Assembly (NCBI RefSeq): GCF_017591435.1
Contig: NC_059294.1
Coordinates: forward strand, 17,068,742 to 17,132,741
Origin: Portunus trituberculatus
Lineage: Eukaryota > Arthropoda > Malacostraca > Decapoda > Portunidae
Reading direction: 5' to 3'
DNA length: 64,000 nucleotides
Positions 12,532-24,030 of the stretch are shown here, piece after piece. The notes beneath the pieces were generated by a model that searched no databases, was not told the origin of the DNA, and saw only the letters and a program-made list of their open reading frames with translations. The position numbers and the translations under genes were made by a program. Position 1 is the stretch's first letter, and the number at the start of each line of letters is the position of its first letter.

Positions 12532-13702
12532 TCAGAGTTTATCAGTGATAGTTATGAATGATAGAGAATACTGATTAACTCTTGTATTAGAGGGTTGGAC
12601 AGAATAGGGATGAGAGGAAGAAGAAAGCCTTGTGCAGAGAGGTCGCAGGAGGATGGGAGGCATGCAGTTAGCAAGATCAATAGAGCAGTTAGCATGAAAA
12701 AAACGATAAAAGACAGAAAGGGATGCAGCATTTCGGCGGTGAGACTGAGGCTGAAGACAGTCAGTCAGAAGAGGGAAGCTGATGAGACGAAAAATTTTTG
12801 ATTCCACCTTATCTAATAAAGCTGTATGAGTGGAACCCTCCCAGACATACGAAGAGTACTCCATACAAGGACGGATAAGGCCCTTGTAAAGAGTTAACAG
12901 TTGGAGGTGGGAGGAAAACTGGCTGAGAAGCCGCAGAACGCTCAACTTCATAGAAGCTGTTTTAGCAAGAGATGAGATATGAAGTTTCCAGTTAAGATTA
13001 TGAGTAAAGGACAGACCGAGGATATTCAGTTTGGAAGAGGGAGACAGTTGAATGTCATTGAAGAAGAGGGGATAGTTGTCTGGAAGGTTGTGTCGAGTTG
13101 ATAGATGGAGGAATTGAGTTTTTAAGGTAATGAAATCTATTAAGTTTTCTTTGACCCAATCAGAAATCTTTGATAGATCAGAAGTCAGGCGGTCTGTGGC
13201 GTCCCTGCGTGAACTGTTGACTTCCTGAAGGTTTGGACGTCTCTGAAAGGACGTGGAAAGATGTAGAGTGGTATCATCAGCGTAGGAGTGGATAGGGCAA
13301 GAACTTTCGTTAAGGTCATTAATGAATAATAAAAATAGAGTGGATGATAGGATAGAATCCTGAGGAACACCAATATTAATAGATTTAGGGGAAGAACAGT
13401 GGCCGTCTACTACGGCTGCAATAGAACGGAAGGAAACTTGAGATAAAGTTGCAGAGAGAAGGATAGAAACCACAGGAGGGCAGTTTGGAAATCAAAGCTT
13501 TGTGCCAGACTCTATGAAAAGCTCTTGATATGTCTAGTGAGACAGCAAAAGTTTCACCGAAATCTCTAAAAAAAGATGACCTAGACTCAGTAAGGAACAC
13601 CAGAAGATCACCACCTACCTTGACGGAAGCCATACTGGCGATCAGATAGAAGGTTGTGAAGTGACAGATGTTTAAGAATCTTCCTATTGAGGATAGATTC
13701 AA
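12532..13702 (-). pseudogene. Reverse transcriptase of the Jockey-like LINE
   Basis: The first frame (13385-13702) holds AVSLDISRAFHRVWH, the block carrying the first catalytic aspartate. The second (12532-13473) holds VPQDSILS, then SYADDTTLHLS with the YADD catalytic motif, then LNILGLSFTHNLNWKLH and the terminal LTLYKGLIRPCMEYSS region. The G of the usual VPQGS is D here. The two pieces overlap in different frames, so a frameshift lies near 13400-13470. Confidence 0.92.
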
Positions 13703-14499
13703 AAACTTCAGACAAGCAAGCGATTAAAGCTATAAGACTATAGTTTGAGGGATTAGAACAGTCACCCTTTTAGGAACAGGCTGAATGTATACAAACTTCC
13801 AGTAAGAAGGAAAGGTAGAAGTCGATAGGCATAGTTGGAAGAGTTTGGCCAGGCAGGGTGCAAGCACGGAAGCCCAGTTTTTAGGAACAATAGGATGGAC
13901 CCCCATCAAGCCAATAAGCCTTCCGAGGGTTTAGGCCATGGAAAACATCATTACGAAGAATTTTGATTGAAGACATGAAATAGTCAGAGGGAGGAGGAGA
14001 GGGAGCGACAAGCTCAGAATCATCCAAGATTGAGCTTTTAGCAAAGGTTTAAGAGAAGAATTCAGCTTTAGAGACAGAAGATATGGCAGTGGTGCCATCA
14101 GGATAAAATAAAGCAGAGAAAGATGAAGAAGTAAAGTTATTTGAGATGTTTTTGGCCAGATGCCAGAACTCACGAGGGAGTTTGAGTTTGAAAGATTTTG
14201 ACATTTTCTATATATTATGAAGGAGTGCTTATCAAGTTGAAGAACAGACTTGGCATGATTCCATGCAGAAATATAAAGTGCATGAAATTCAGGAGATGAA
14301 AGGCTCAAGTACCTTTTGTGGGCAACCTCTCTATCATGTATAGCACGAGAACAGGCTGTGTTAAACCAAGGTTTAGAAGGTTTAGGTTGAGAAAAAGAAT
14401 GAGGAATGTACGCCTCCATGCCAGACACTATCACCTCTGTTATGCGTTCAGCACACAGAGATGGGTCTCTGACACGGAAACAGTAATCATTCAGGAAAA

Positions 14500-15216
14500 T
14501 CAGCATAATACCTCCTCAGGTCCCCCAACTGGCAGAGGCAAAACGCCAGAGGCACCTCCGCTTAGGGGGATCCTGAGGAGGATTGGAGAAATAGGACAAG
14601 ATACAGAAATGAGATTGTAATTGGTGGAGTCCAACGGAGAAGATTGGGTAACAACATAAACTGAAGGATTAGAGGTGAGGAAAAGATCCAGAATGTGGAG
14701 CGTATCTCCAAGATGGTCAGGGATACAAGTAGGGTGTTGCACAAGTTGCTCTAGGGCATGAATTTGAAGACTAGTTCACCAGGATGGTCAGTGAAGGGAG
14801 AGGAAAGCCAAAAGCTGATGGTGAACATTGAAATCTCCAAGGATGGAAATCTTTGTAAAAGGGTAGAGGGACAGAATGTGCTCCACTTTTGGAAGTTAAG
14901 CAGTCAAAGAATTTACTATAGTCAAAGGAGTTAGGAGAGAGACAGACAACACAGATAAATTCAGTTAGTGACTGTTGAGTCTAAGCCAGATGGTGGAAAA
15001 CTCAGAAGATTCAAGAACGTGGGCACAAGAACAAGTTAAGTCGTTCCGCACATAGACGTGACATCCAGCTTTGGAACGAAAGTGAGAATAGAGAAAGTAG
15101 GAGGGAACAGAGAAGGGGCTACTGTAAGTTGTCTTAGACAGCTGTGTTTCAGTGAGGAAAAGAAGATGAGGAGGAGAGATGGTGTTGTACAGATTGAAAA
15201 TTAGATCTAAGACCAC
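14500..15216 (-). pseudogene. Endonuclease domain of the Jockey-like LINE
   Basis: The APE-like endonuclease nicks target DNA to prime reverse transcription. The N-terminal frame (14965-15216) has LFLTETQLS, where the E is the expected metal-binding glutamate, followed by an RSKAGCHVYV core strand. A middle part equivalent to GDFNVHH is readable around 14760-14870 in another frame, and 14500-14742 supplies LDLFLTSNPS. Frameshifts separate all three pieces. Confidence 0.85.
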
Positions 15217-15290
15217 AAATGTTGCAGAAGTAAGTGGAGCTTATAGGTTGTAATACAGTTTTGAGGTCAATTCGAATGGAGGAGGAATAA

Positions 15291-17465
15291 TGATAGGATG
15301 TTCATGTTACTATTTTGATATATGTTTATGCTAATTATCTGTGGTAATGAATGAGACTGTCTTGTGCCGCGTGATATATTTCAGGTGTGATTGAGTAAAT
15401 TCTCTGTGGCGCAGATAAATTCCATATAATTGTTTATTCAGTACATCGCAGTAACGCAGATATACATATATTGCATATTGTCATGTAAGAAGAATGGGAA
15501 AAAAATCATTGAGATGTTACGTTGTGTACGTTGTGTACGAAGTTTGAAGTAATTCTTATATATGGATATATGAATTGAAGAGAAGAAATTGTTATTATTA
15601 TTAGAGGTGTAATGCATACGTACTTTCCTCGTACTGCAGCATAGTACCAACATGCTATTGTCCTTCATTCACCCACGCTGAATAGTAGATTTCACGAAAT
15701 ATCCTTCACAATAATTTATAACTGGCCGTACGATTTTGGAGCATTTTCTCAGTTGTAAGATACAAAATCATCACTAGATGTATAGAACAGAAAATAACTC
15801 TCAATGTTCAGAGTATAAATAAAAAGTCAAATCTGCACTAATGTATTACTGAAAAATTAATTGGTTGGTAATGACAACGAGAGGGATACATAAATACTTG
15901 TGGTGAACTGAAAAATCTTAGGTACAAGTCATTTAAAAAGCAAAGTGGAAGAAAAAAGAAAAACTAGGTCAGAGATGCGAGCTGAAAAGTCTTGCAGGCA
16001 TATTTGAATGAGAAAATGTGGGACAGCGAAGGTTACCGGAACCAAGGGAAGTTGAGTGTGAGACCAAAAGATAATGTGATATTTACTGATAAGGAAAGAA
16101 ATTACTAAACCGGGATGCAATGAGAATTTTTAATTTAGAAGACAAGAAAAGACTGAAAAGGATGAAATATGCAGTCCACATGATTCCAGAAAAGAAGGAT
16201 ATACATATCAAGAAGTTGAACGTGAGCAACACAGTAAGAGAAGATGTGTGAACTACTGCATAAAAAAAGATATAAGAATATCATATGCAGAGACCTAACA
16301 AGAAGACCCACACAGTGAGAAAGGCCTCGTTAAGGAATATCTGTAGTAAAAGTGGCGCTTGAAAGGCTACATTCCCGACCAACAAACCGATGACCGCTGC
16401 AGCAGCACGGAACAGAGGATCTGCGTGAGGGATTTCTTACTAACAAGGTAAAGAGATACCTTACCTTGTCTTACTAAGATGGTAATGGATGTGTGTCGTG
16501 GGTGTGCGTGGAGGAGGTAACCAACAATTCAAGAGGAGTAGCGTGTGGATGATGAGATCATACTATGAAAAATGTAAACAAAGCTGCAGAGCCACAAGAA
16601 TATTATTGTTACAGCTATAGCACATGGAGATGGAAACAGGGCGAGTCATTGTGAGAGAGCATTTGCTGCCGCAGCACACCTGCATTATGTGTATCATTGA
16701 TATATGGGCGCCAGTCCATCATGCGATCAGTATAAAGTGGTTGGAAAGCCCTAACCAATTATTGTGAATCATGACGTCACACCTCATGTTAAAGTGTACC
16801 AAAGAACGAGAATGGGAGAGTCTGGTTTTAAATCTAATTACGGGAAGTTGTAGCTGGCAACGCATTCCTCATGCTATGTCGTCGCCCAGATACGTGTAAT
16901 GTTTCCTTATGTGTCCTCAGAAGGCTTACAAGTGGTCTTGAACAAGTCAGGATTTACTGATAGACTCTGTAACTTGTCACCTGTTTCCAGATGACAGGTA
17001 CAGTAATTTGGCTGAATGTGCTGAGTGTAACATGATGGGAGTGTCCTGTGAAGCGCTGGTAGGTACTTACGTAGCTGTCTGTAGTGATTCCTTAGATAAT
17101 TGTCTGTCCTTGTAAACTTACCACTGTGTTTCCTGTGCCCTATCTTTTCCTCCCTCAGTCCTCGTAAGTATTCCTTGCTCATCCAACCCTGCCGGCCATG
17201 TTACATCCCTACAGTTATATGAGTTCTGTGGTACATGTTATGCATAGGAAAGTACGGATGGCTCCCTACTAGATGAAACAGACTTCGTACATCTTATTTT
17301 AGCTAGAGCGACATGTTGATTCAAAGGATCTTAATAGGTAGATATCATGGGCCGGAAGTCGTGACGTGTCATTGAAGCCACATCTCTCAACCCCATTGCA
17401 TGTCCGCCTCCCCATCCCCACTCCTTCGTTATTGCTACATCTCTCATATCTCCATCCAAGACCGT

Positions 17466-17468
<3 letters not shown>
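15291..17468. other. No gene called
   Basis: About 2.2 kb without a supported gene. Frames such as 16907-17182 (-) have no recognisable family. A sparse (ATT)n-like patch lies near 15590. No repeat shared with the rest of the window. Confidence 0.45.

Positions 17469-17536
<68 letters not shown>
17469..17536. repeat. (CT)n microsatellite
   Basis: Perfect CT run of about 68 bp. Confidence 0.98.
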
Positions 17537-17540
<4 letters not shown>

Positions 17541-17597
17541 GACCATAATTAGGCCACGCACCCAAATGTTCCCTATTTTTATTGATTGGCACTTACA

Positions 17598-17603
<6 letters not shown>

Positions 17604-17670
<67 letters not shown>

Positions 17671-17685
17671 CCAGCCACACACCCA

Positions 17686-17724
<39 letters not shown>

Positions 17725-17728
17725 ACAC
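17604..17728. repeat. (CA)n interrupted microsatellite
   Basis: CA runs at 17604-17670 and 17687-17728, separated by a short CAGCCAGCCACA/CCCACT interruption. Confidence 0.97.
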
Positions 17729-17877
17729 GATCACAGAGTACATAATAGCCTATATGTTGCCACAGTAATCAACACTGAAATTGAGAGACAATAAAAGATA
17801 AATAGATAGATGAAATAATCTTGTTTTGGAAAGCCGGGATTTCTAGACGAATAACAGATATTATACTTGCACATTTA

Positions 17878-17995
17878 TTTGTTTTTTTTATGCAAGAGGG
17901 AAACTTGCCACGGGCTACAAAACATAAAAAAAAAAAGACGCCCACTTGAATGCGAGCTTCCTAAAAGAATAGTGAAGGATTCGCCGAAAGTTTAA
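17878..17995 (-). mobile_element. Jockey-like LINE 3' UTR fragment
   Basis: Matches the 3' UTR of the 12330-15290 element, with shared phrases about CCACGGGCTACAAAACAT, a short A run, GCCCAC and a GCCGAAA block. Only the UTR is present, so this is a very short 5'-truncated copy. Confidence 0.65.
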
Positions 17996-17998
17996 GTG

Positions 17999-18002
<4 letters not shown>

Positions 18003-18056
<54 letters not shown>
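18003..18056. repeat. (GT)n microsatellite
   Basis: Perfect GT run of 54 bp. Confidence 0.98.
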
Positions 18057-18058
<2 letters not shown>

Positions 18059-18317
18059 GCATATAGTTTAGTTAATGGAAAGATATCAGTAAAAATCATA
18101 AGTGATTATCCTAGTTCATAGTAACTGTTATCAAGATAGCAATAAAAGATAATGGTCTGTTTTATGTCACTTGGCGGTAAGGGTGCAGTCTATACATATG
18201 CTTTGTAAGGAGCGGCTATATAATTGCGAAATCCATCATAACAAATTATAGTTTTCTTTTATTTTTATTCAAAGGTTAATCAATATATTTCCATGTATCT
18301 ATTAGCAAAACACAAAC

Positions 18318-18318
<1 letters not shown>

Positions 18319-18348
<30 letters not shown>
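18319..18348. repeat. (AC)n immediately 5' of a SINE
   Basis: AC run of 30 bp that ends exactly where the tRNA-like SINE head begins. Confidence 0.97.
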
Positions 18349-18350
<2 letters not shown>

Positions 18351-18658
18351 TAGCTCAGTGGTTAGAGCGCTGGCTTCACAAGCCAGAGGACCAGGGTTCG
18401 ATTCATCGGCCGGGTGGAGATATTTGGGTGTGTCTCCTTTCACGTGTAGCCCCTGTTCACCTAGCAGTGAGTAGGTACGGGATGTAAATCGAGGAGTTGT
18501 GACCTTGTTGTCCCGGTGTGTGGTGTGTGCCTGGTCTCAGGCCTATACGAAGATCGGAAATAATGAGCTCTGAGCTCGCTCGGTAGGGTAACGTCTGGCT
18601 GTCTCGTCAAAGACTACAGCAGATCAAACAGTGAAACACACACACACACACACACACT
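18349..18658 (+). mobile_element. tRNA-derived SINE, type A, full length
   Basis: The head resembles a tRNA: box A GGTAGCTCAGTGGTTAGAGC, an anticodon arm CTGGC/GCCAG with loop TTCACAA (CAC anticodon position, valine-like), and box B GGGTTCGATTC. The body contains CCTGTTCACCTAGCAGT, GTAGGTACGGGATGTAA, GAAGATCGGAAATAATGAG and a terminal CAGATCAAACAGTGAAA. It ends directly in (AC)n at 18635-18658. The type B SINE shares the central body with a different head and 3' end. Confidence 0.92.
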
Positions 18659-18685
18659 ACCGGTGCCTGCTTCTAACGCACATAT

Positions 18686-18950
18686 CGCGTAGTGTAGTGG
18701 TTGGCACGCTCGACTCGCAACCGACAGGATCCGGGTTCGAGTCCCGAGATGCGGCGAGACAAATGGGCAAGCCTCTTAATGTGTAGCTCCTGTTCACCTA
18801 GCAGTAAATAGGTACGGGATGTAACTCGAGGAGTTGCGGCCTCGCTTTCCCGGTGTGTGGAGTGTGTGTTGTTCTCAGTCCTACCCGAAGATCGGTCTAT
18901 GAGCTCTGAGCTCTTTCCTTAATGGGGAGGGCTGGCTGGGTGACCAGCAG
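18686..18950 (+). mobile_element. tRNA-derived SINE, type B
   Basis: Head with box A GCGTAGTGTAGTGGTTGGCA and box B GGGTTCGAGTCCC; the anticodon arm is diverged (CTCGACTCGCAACCGAC). The body carries CCTGTTCACCTAGCAGT, GGTACGGGATGTAACTCGAG and AAGATCGGTCTATGAGCTC, ending CTGGGTGACCAGCAGAC and then (AC)n at 18951-18990. Confidence 0.9.
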
Positions 18951-18955
18951 ACACA

Positions 18956-18990
<35 letters not shown>

Positions 18991-18995
<5 letters not shown>

Positions 18996-19099
18996 GGCCT
19001 ATCCGAAGATCGGAAATAATGAGCTCTGAGCTCGTTCCGTAGGGTAAGGTCTGGCTGTCTCGTCAGAGACAGCAGCAGATCAAACAGTGAAACACACAC
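18991..19099 (+). mobile_element. SINE type A, 3' fragment
   Basis: Starts mid-body at AGGCCTATCCGAAGATCGG and continues through GGCTGTCTCGTCAGAGAC and CAGATCAAACAGTGAAA to a short (AC)n. The head and most of the body are missing; its 5' edge abuts the (AC)n of the preceding SINE. Confidence 0.88.
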
Positions 19100-19379
19100 C
19101 GCGTAGTGTAGTGGTTAGCATGCTCGACTCACAATCGAGAGGCCCGGGTTCGAGTCCCGGTAAGCGGCGAGGCAAATGGGCAAGCCTCTTAATGTGTGCC
19201 TCCTGTTCACCTAGCAGTAAATAGGTACGGGATGTAACTCGAGGGGTTGTGGCCTCGCTTTCCCGGTGTGTGTTGTGTGTTGATGTGGTCTCAGTCCTAC
19301 CCGAAGATCGGTCTATGAGCTCTGAGCTCGCTCCGTAATGGGGAAGACTGGCTGGGTGACCAGCAGACGACCGAGGTGA

Positions 19380-19440
<61 letters not shown>
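19100..19440 (+). mobile_element. tRNA-derived SINE, type B, full length
   Basis: Well-preserved head: GCGTAGTGTAGTGGTTAGCA, anticodon stem CTCGA/TCGAG with loop CTCACAA (CAC), box B GGGTTCGAGTCCC. The body is typical for type B and ends CCGAGGTGAATT, followed by (AC)n at 19383-19440. Confidence 0.93.
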
Positions 19441-19441
<1 letters not shown>

Positions 19442-19731
19442 GGTAGCTCAATGGTTAGAGCGCTGGCTTCAAGCCAGAGGACCGGGGTTCGATTCCCCGG
19501 CCGGGTGGAGATATTTGGGTGTCTCCTTTCACGTGTAGCCCCTGTTCACCTAGCAGTAAGTAGGTACGAGATGTAAATCGAGGAGTTGTGAACTTGTTGT
19601 CCCGGTGTGTGTGCCTGGTCTCAGGCCTATCCGAAGTTCGGAAATAATGAGCTCTGAGCTCGTTCCGTAGGGTAACGTCTGGCTGTCTCGTCAGAGACTG
19701 CAGCAGATCAAACAGTGAAACACACACACAC
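19441..19731 (+). mobile_element. tRNA-derived SINE, type A
   Basis: Begins immediately after (AC)n. The anticodon loop has lost bases (GCTGGCTTCAAGCCAG), so it is a decayed tRNA structure; box B GGGGTTCGATTCCCC is intact. It ends CAGATCAAACAGTGAAA with a short (AC)n at 19720-19731. Confidence 0.92.
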
Positions 19732-20083
19732 TATTTTCATGCTAACTACTCTACTGATCTTGCTAAATGCATGCCTCCCCTCCTCCTGCGGCCTCGCTAC
19801 ACAAGGCTTTCTTCTTCCTCTTATCCCTATTCTGTCCATGCCTCTAATAAAAGAGTTAACCAGTACTCTCAATCATTCTTACCTTTCACTGGTAAACTCT
19901 GGAACTCCCTGCCTGCTTCTGTATTTCCATCTTCCTACGACTAACTTCTTTTAAGAGAGAGGTTTCAAGACATTTGTCCCTATCTTTTGGTTAATTCCTT
20001 TCATATCTTTTAGGGAACCTGCGGTTCCAGTAGGCCTTTTTTTTTCGAATATTTTGTTGCCCTTAGTAGGTCTCTCTCTTGCG

Positions 20084-20086
<3 letters not shown>
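19732..20086 (+). mobile_element. Jockey-like LINE 3' fragment
   Basis: C-terminal coding remnant (LINE phrase STLNHSYLSLVNSGTP in the shifted frame) and a 3' UTR containing CAGTAGGCCTTTTTTTTTC and GTTGCCCTTAGTAGGTCTC. It sits between two (AC)n tracts in the SINE cluster; the tail runs into (AC)n rather than poly(A). Confidence 0.85.

Positions 20087-20087
<1 letters not shown>

Positions 20088-20118
<31 letters not shown>
20088..20118. repeat. (AC)n microsatellite
   Basis: 31-bp AC run joining the LINE fragment to the next SINE fragment. Confidence 0.96.
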
Positions 20119-20120
<2 letters not shown>

Positions 20121-20215
20121 CTCAGTCCTATCCGAAGATCGGTCTATGAGCTCTGAGGTCGCTCCGTAATGGGGAAGACTGGCTGGGTGACCAGCAGGCA
20201 ACTGAGGTGAGGTGA

Positions 20216-20284
<69 letters not shown>
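20119..20284 (+). mobile_element. SINE type B, 3' fragment plus (AC)n
   Basis: Starts at GTCTCAGTCCTATCCGAAG, the last third of the type B body, and ends GGTGAGGTGAATT followed by (AC)n at 20219-20284. It carries a small GAGGTGAGGTGA duplication before the tail. Confidence 0.88.
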
Positions 20285-20285
<1 letters not shown>

Positions 20286-20588
20286 GCGTAGTGTAGTGGT
20301 CAGCACGCTCGGCTCACAACCGAGAGGGTCCGGGTTCGAGTCCCGAAAAGCGGCGAGGCAAATGGGCAAGCCTCTTAAAGTGTATAGCCTCTGTTCACCT
20401 AGCAGTAAATAGGTACGGGATGTAACTCGAGGGGTTGTGGCCTCGCTTTCCCGGTGTGTGGAGTGTGGTGTGGTCTCAGTTCTACCTGAAGATCGGTCTA
20501 TGAGCTCTGAGCTCGCTCCGTAATGGGTAAGACTGGTTGGGTGACCAACAGACGACCGTGGTGAATTACACACACACACACACACACA
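20285..20588 (+). mobile_element. tRNA-derived SINE, type B, full length
   Basis: Head GCGTAGTGTAGTGGTCAGCA, anticodon arm CTCGGCTCACAACCGAG (CAC loop), box B GGGTTCGAGTCCC, full body, ending GACGACCGTGGTGAATT and (AC)n at 20569-20588. Immediately followed by the 20590-24081 LINE. Confidence 0.92.
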
Positions 20589-20595
20589 AGTACAA

Positions 20596-21198
20596 GCATG
20601 GAGAGTCTAAGATAAGGCTGATTTTCAGGAGGTGATTCAAGAATAACTAAAAGGAAAAGAAGAAAATATGACAAACAAAATGATAGGAGTCCTCAAGACA
20701 AAAGAAAATCTAGTTAGAGAAATTGCAGAAAAAAAGAAGAGTGTAGTCGTATTTGGAATAAAAGAAAAAATATAAAATATAGACCAAAAAGAGAAAAAGA
20801 AGAAATGAAATCAGTCAAAGACCTACTGAAGAATCTAAACGACGAAGATAGGCAGAACTTGGAAGAGGAAGTAGAAGAAATAAACAGAATGGGACCATAT
20901 CAAGAAGGAAAACGAGACCAATTAAAATACTACTAAAATCACAAGCAGCAACAGAAGAAATATTATATAGAACAACAAAACTTAGAGAAACAGAAGGCTG
21001 CAAGGATATCTATATAAAGAAAAATAGAAATGAGGAAGAAAGGAAGAGATACAACAAACTGGCAGCAGCAGTATGGGGAAAAAAAATAATGAAAGGTCAG
21101 AGGAGGAAAAAAGGCATTTTTGGAGAATTCTAGGAGACAGGATAAGGAAATGGTATATAAACGAGAAGGAAGAGAAAAAGTGGAACAAGTTTAACTAA
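20596..21198 (+). pseudogene. ORF1-like region of the 20.6-24.1 kb LINE
   Basis: Lysine- and glutamate-rich, with frames readable as VKDLLKNLNDEDRQNLEEEV and IKILLKSQAATEEILYRT, then NRNEEERKRYNKLAAAVW. This is consistent with the RNA-binding ORF1 that precedes EN-RT in many LINEs. Stop codons and frame changes break it. Function is inferred from position and character, not from a firm domain match. Confidence 0.6.
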
Positions 21199-21223
21199 AA
21201 ATGATAAAGGCAAAAGACTAAAA

Positions 21224-22240
21224 ATGATGTATACGAACATAGACGGGGTTTTATCAAGTAAATTAGAATTAAGAGATTACATAAAGAAAGAAAATCCAGA
21301 TATTGTATGCCTGGCTGAAACAAAACTAAATGAGGCAATCAAAATAGACTTGGATAATAGGTATAATGTATGGAGAAGAGACAGAGTGGGTAAAGGAGGA
21401 GGAGGAGTCATGATAATGTTAAGGAAGGAGATAGTGATAAACCAAGTGGAATGTGGGAAGGAAAAGCAGAAGTATTGTATGTTAAGATGCATATTAATAA
21501 AAAGAGTTAACAATCATTGTAACATATGTGCCACCAAAAACAAATTCATGGACCAATCAAGAATATAAAGACATGATAGATGACACAATAAGGAGTCTAA
21601 CGAGAATCGTTAAAGAAAGGAGAAAAGTGATATTAGTAGGAGATTTCAACTGTAAAGAAGTGGACTGGGAAAATTATGAAAGTGGTATGGGGGAAGAAGC
21701 CTGGGAGAAAGATTCTTGAACCTAATGATAGACAATATGATGGACCAGAGAGTAAAGGAATGCACAAGATTCAGAGGAAACGACGAGCCGGCGAGATTGG
21801 ACCTAGTTTTTACAAGGGGTATACAAATGAATGATGATATAAGATATAAGTGCCCATTGGGAAAGAGTGACCATGTAATATTAGAAATAGATATAGAAGA
21901 GGGAAAGGAAGATAGAGACGATTCATACAAAGGAGACCGATTAAATTACAGAAAGGCTGATATTGAGAATCTCAAGAACTATTTTAAAAACGTAAACTGG
22001 GAGGAGATGGAAAACTCAGAGACAATGCAAGAGAAATATAACTTATTTTTGGAAATATACAAAACAGGAGTCAGGAATATGTCCCAAAATATAGACCTAA
22101 AGAAGAAGGAAAGAAAGATTGGTTTAATGCAAGGTGTGCTAGGGCAAAGGAGAAAAGAGATGGAGCATGGAAAAGGTGGAGGAGAAATAGAAATCCAGCA
22201 AATAAGGAAAACTTCAAGGCAGCGAGAAATGAATATGTTA
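21224..22240 (+). pseudogene. APE endonuclease and linker of the same LINE
   Basis: YTNIDGVLSSKLELRDYI is the N-terminal strand, VCLAETKLNE holds the catalytic glutamate, VILVGDFNCKEVDW is the DxN motif, RLDLVFTRG the late D motif, and KSDHVILEID the terminal SDH. Frame shifts occur near 21520 and 21715. The linker runs to about 22240. Confidence 0.9.
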
Positions 22241-22242
22241 AG

Positions 22243-24030
22243 GTGAGGAAGGAAGAGGAAAAGAACTTTGAAAAGGACATTGTCGAAAAATGTAAGGAGC
22301 AACCAAAATTGTTCTATAGATTCATAAATGGAAAAATTAGGCAAAAAGAAACAATAGAAAGGTTAAAAGGAGAGAACGGGATGGTGGAAGACCCAAAAAG
22401 TATGGCAGAACTATTAAATAATAAATTCCAGGAGGTCTTTACTAAGGAATCCAAATTTGAGAGGCCACAGGGTAATAGAGACAATCTATATGAAAGAGAT
22501 TAAAGTAACCAAGCTTGAAATAAAAGAGTTAATGAAGGAACTGGATGAAGAGAAGGCAATGGGACCAGATGAAGTCTCAGGCAGAATACTGAAAGAATGT
22601 AGGGAAGAACTAGCAAGTCCTATATACAACATCATAAAATGCTCAATAGAAAATGGAACAGTACCAGTAGAATGGAAAAGAGCTGAGGTGGTTCCCATAT
22701 ATAAGAGCGGAAGGAAGGAAGAACCTTTAAATTACAGACCGGTATCACTAACTAGTGTAATATGCAAGATGTGTGAAAGAATAATAAAGAAACAATGGAT
22801 CGAGTTCCTTGAAGACAACAAATTAATATCAAATAGCCAATTTGGTTTTAGAAAAGACGGTCTTGTGTAACTAATTTATTGAGTTTCTATTCTAGAATAG
22901 TTGATAGAGTACAGAGAGAGAGGATGGGTTGACTGTATTTATTTGGATTTAAAAAAGGCGTTTGACAAAGTGCCACATGCAAGATTACTATGGAAGTTAG
23001 AGGAGAAGGGTGGCTTAAAAGGAAGCACATTGAGATGGATAGAAAATTATTTGAGGGAGAGAAATAAGGACGGTAGTTAAAGATATGAAGTCCAAGTGGA
23101 GAGCAGTAGAAAGCGGAGTGCCACAGGGGTCAGTATTGGCACCAATACTTTTCCTCATTTATATTAACGACATGCCAGAAGGAGTGAACAGCTACATAAA
23201 TCTGTTTGCAGATGATACGAAACTGTGCAGAGTTATAAAGCAAAAGAGGATTGTGAAATACTGCAAGAAGACCTAAATAAGATCTGGGAATGGAGTAAAA
23301 AGTGGGAAATGGAATTCAATGTGAACAAAAGCCATGTCATGGAAATGGGAAAGAGTGAAAGACGACCTGTGGGAATCTATAAGATGGGAGATGGAGTAGA
23401 ACTGGAGAAAGTAAAAAGGAAAAGGACTTAGGAGTGACGATGGAAGAAAACAATCAACCAGTAAGCCATATTGATAGAATTTTTAGAGAAACATATAATT
23501 TGCTAAGGAATATTGGAGTAGCATTTCACTACATGGACAAAGAAATGATGAAGAAATTGATAAGTACTATAATAAGACCCAGATTGGAATATGCAGGAGT
23601 AGTGTGGACCCCTCATAAAAGAAACACATAAGGAAATTGGAGAGACTACAAAAAATGGCTATAAGAATGGTTCCAGAATTTGAAGGGATGACATATGAGG
23701 AGAGACTAAAGGCTATGGATCTACCAACCCTGGAACAAAGAAGGAGAGAGGAGATCTGATACAAGTTTATAAATTGATCAACAGAATGGACCAAGTGGAT
23801 AATGAGAAACTGATCCTGAGAGAAGAATATGACATTCGAAGCACAAGATCGCATAGTAAAAAGCTGAGAAAAGGAAGATGTCTGAGAGATGTTAAGAATA
23901 TATAGTTTCCCGCAAAGATGTATTGAGACGTGGAACAGTCTAAATGAAGAAGTAGTGTCTGCAACGAGTGTGCATACTTTTAAAGTAAGATTGGATAAGT
24001 GTAGATATGGAGACGGGGCCACACGAGCAT
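22243..24030 (+). pseudogene. Reverse transcriptase of the same LINE
   Basis: Blocks in order: EEKAMGPDEVSGRILKECR, EPLNYRPVSLTSVICKMCER, SQFGFRKD, YLDLKKAFDKVPHARLL, SGVPQGSVLAPILF, LFADDTKL (FADD catalytic motif), VTMEENNQPVSHIDRIFRE and IRPRLEYAGVVWTPHK. At least five frameshifts or stops separate these. The size and spacing are normal for a LINE RT, so decay is by small lesions rather than large deletions. Confidence 0.92.

Larger units (their letters stand above)
12330..15290 (-). mobile_element. Jockey-like LINE, nearly full coding length, decayed
   Basis: Minus-strand non-LTR retrotransposon read from about 15290 to 12330. In order: the APE endonuclease N-terminus with FLTETQLS near 15140, an endonuclease C-terminus (LDLFLTSNPS near 14690), a linker (KPWFNTACSRAIHDREVAHKR near 14330), RT with SLDISRAFHRVWH near 13540, VPQDSILS near 13365 and YADD near 13280, and a C-terminus to 12532. 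The 3' UTR matches 17878-17995 and 5640-5713. At least four frame breaks make it inactive. Confidence 0.93.

Noticed and set aside
18349..18421. Possible functional tRNA-Val (CAC) gene; also at 19100, 20285 and 24560
   Set aside because: The boxes and anticodon arm are tRNA-like, but acceptor stems are incomplete and each is followed by a long shared SINE body ending in (AC)n, so these are SINE heads.
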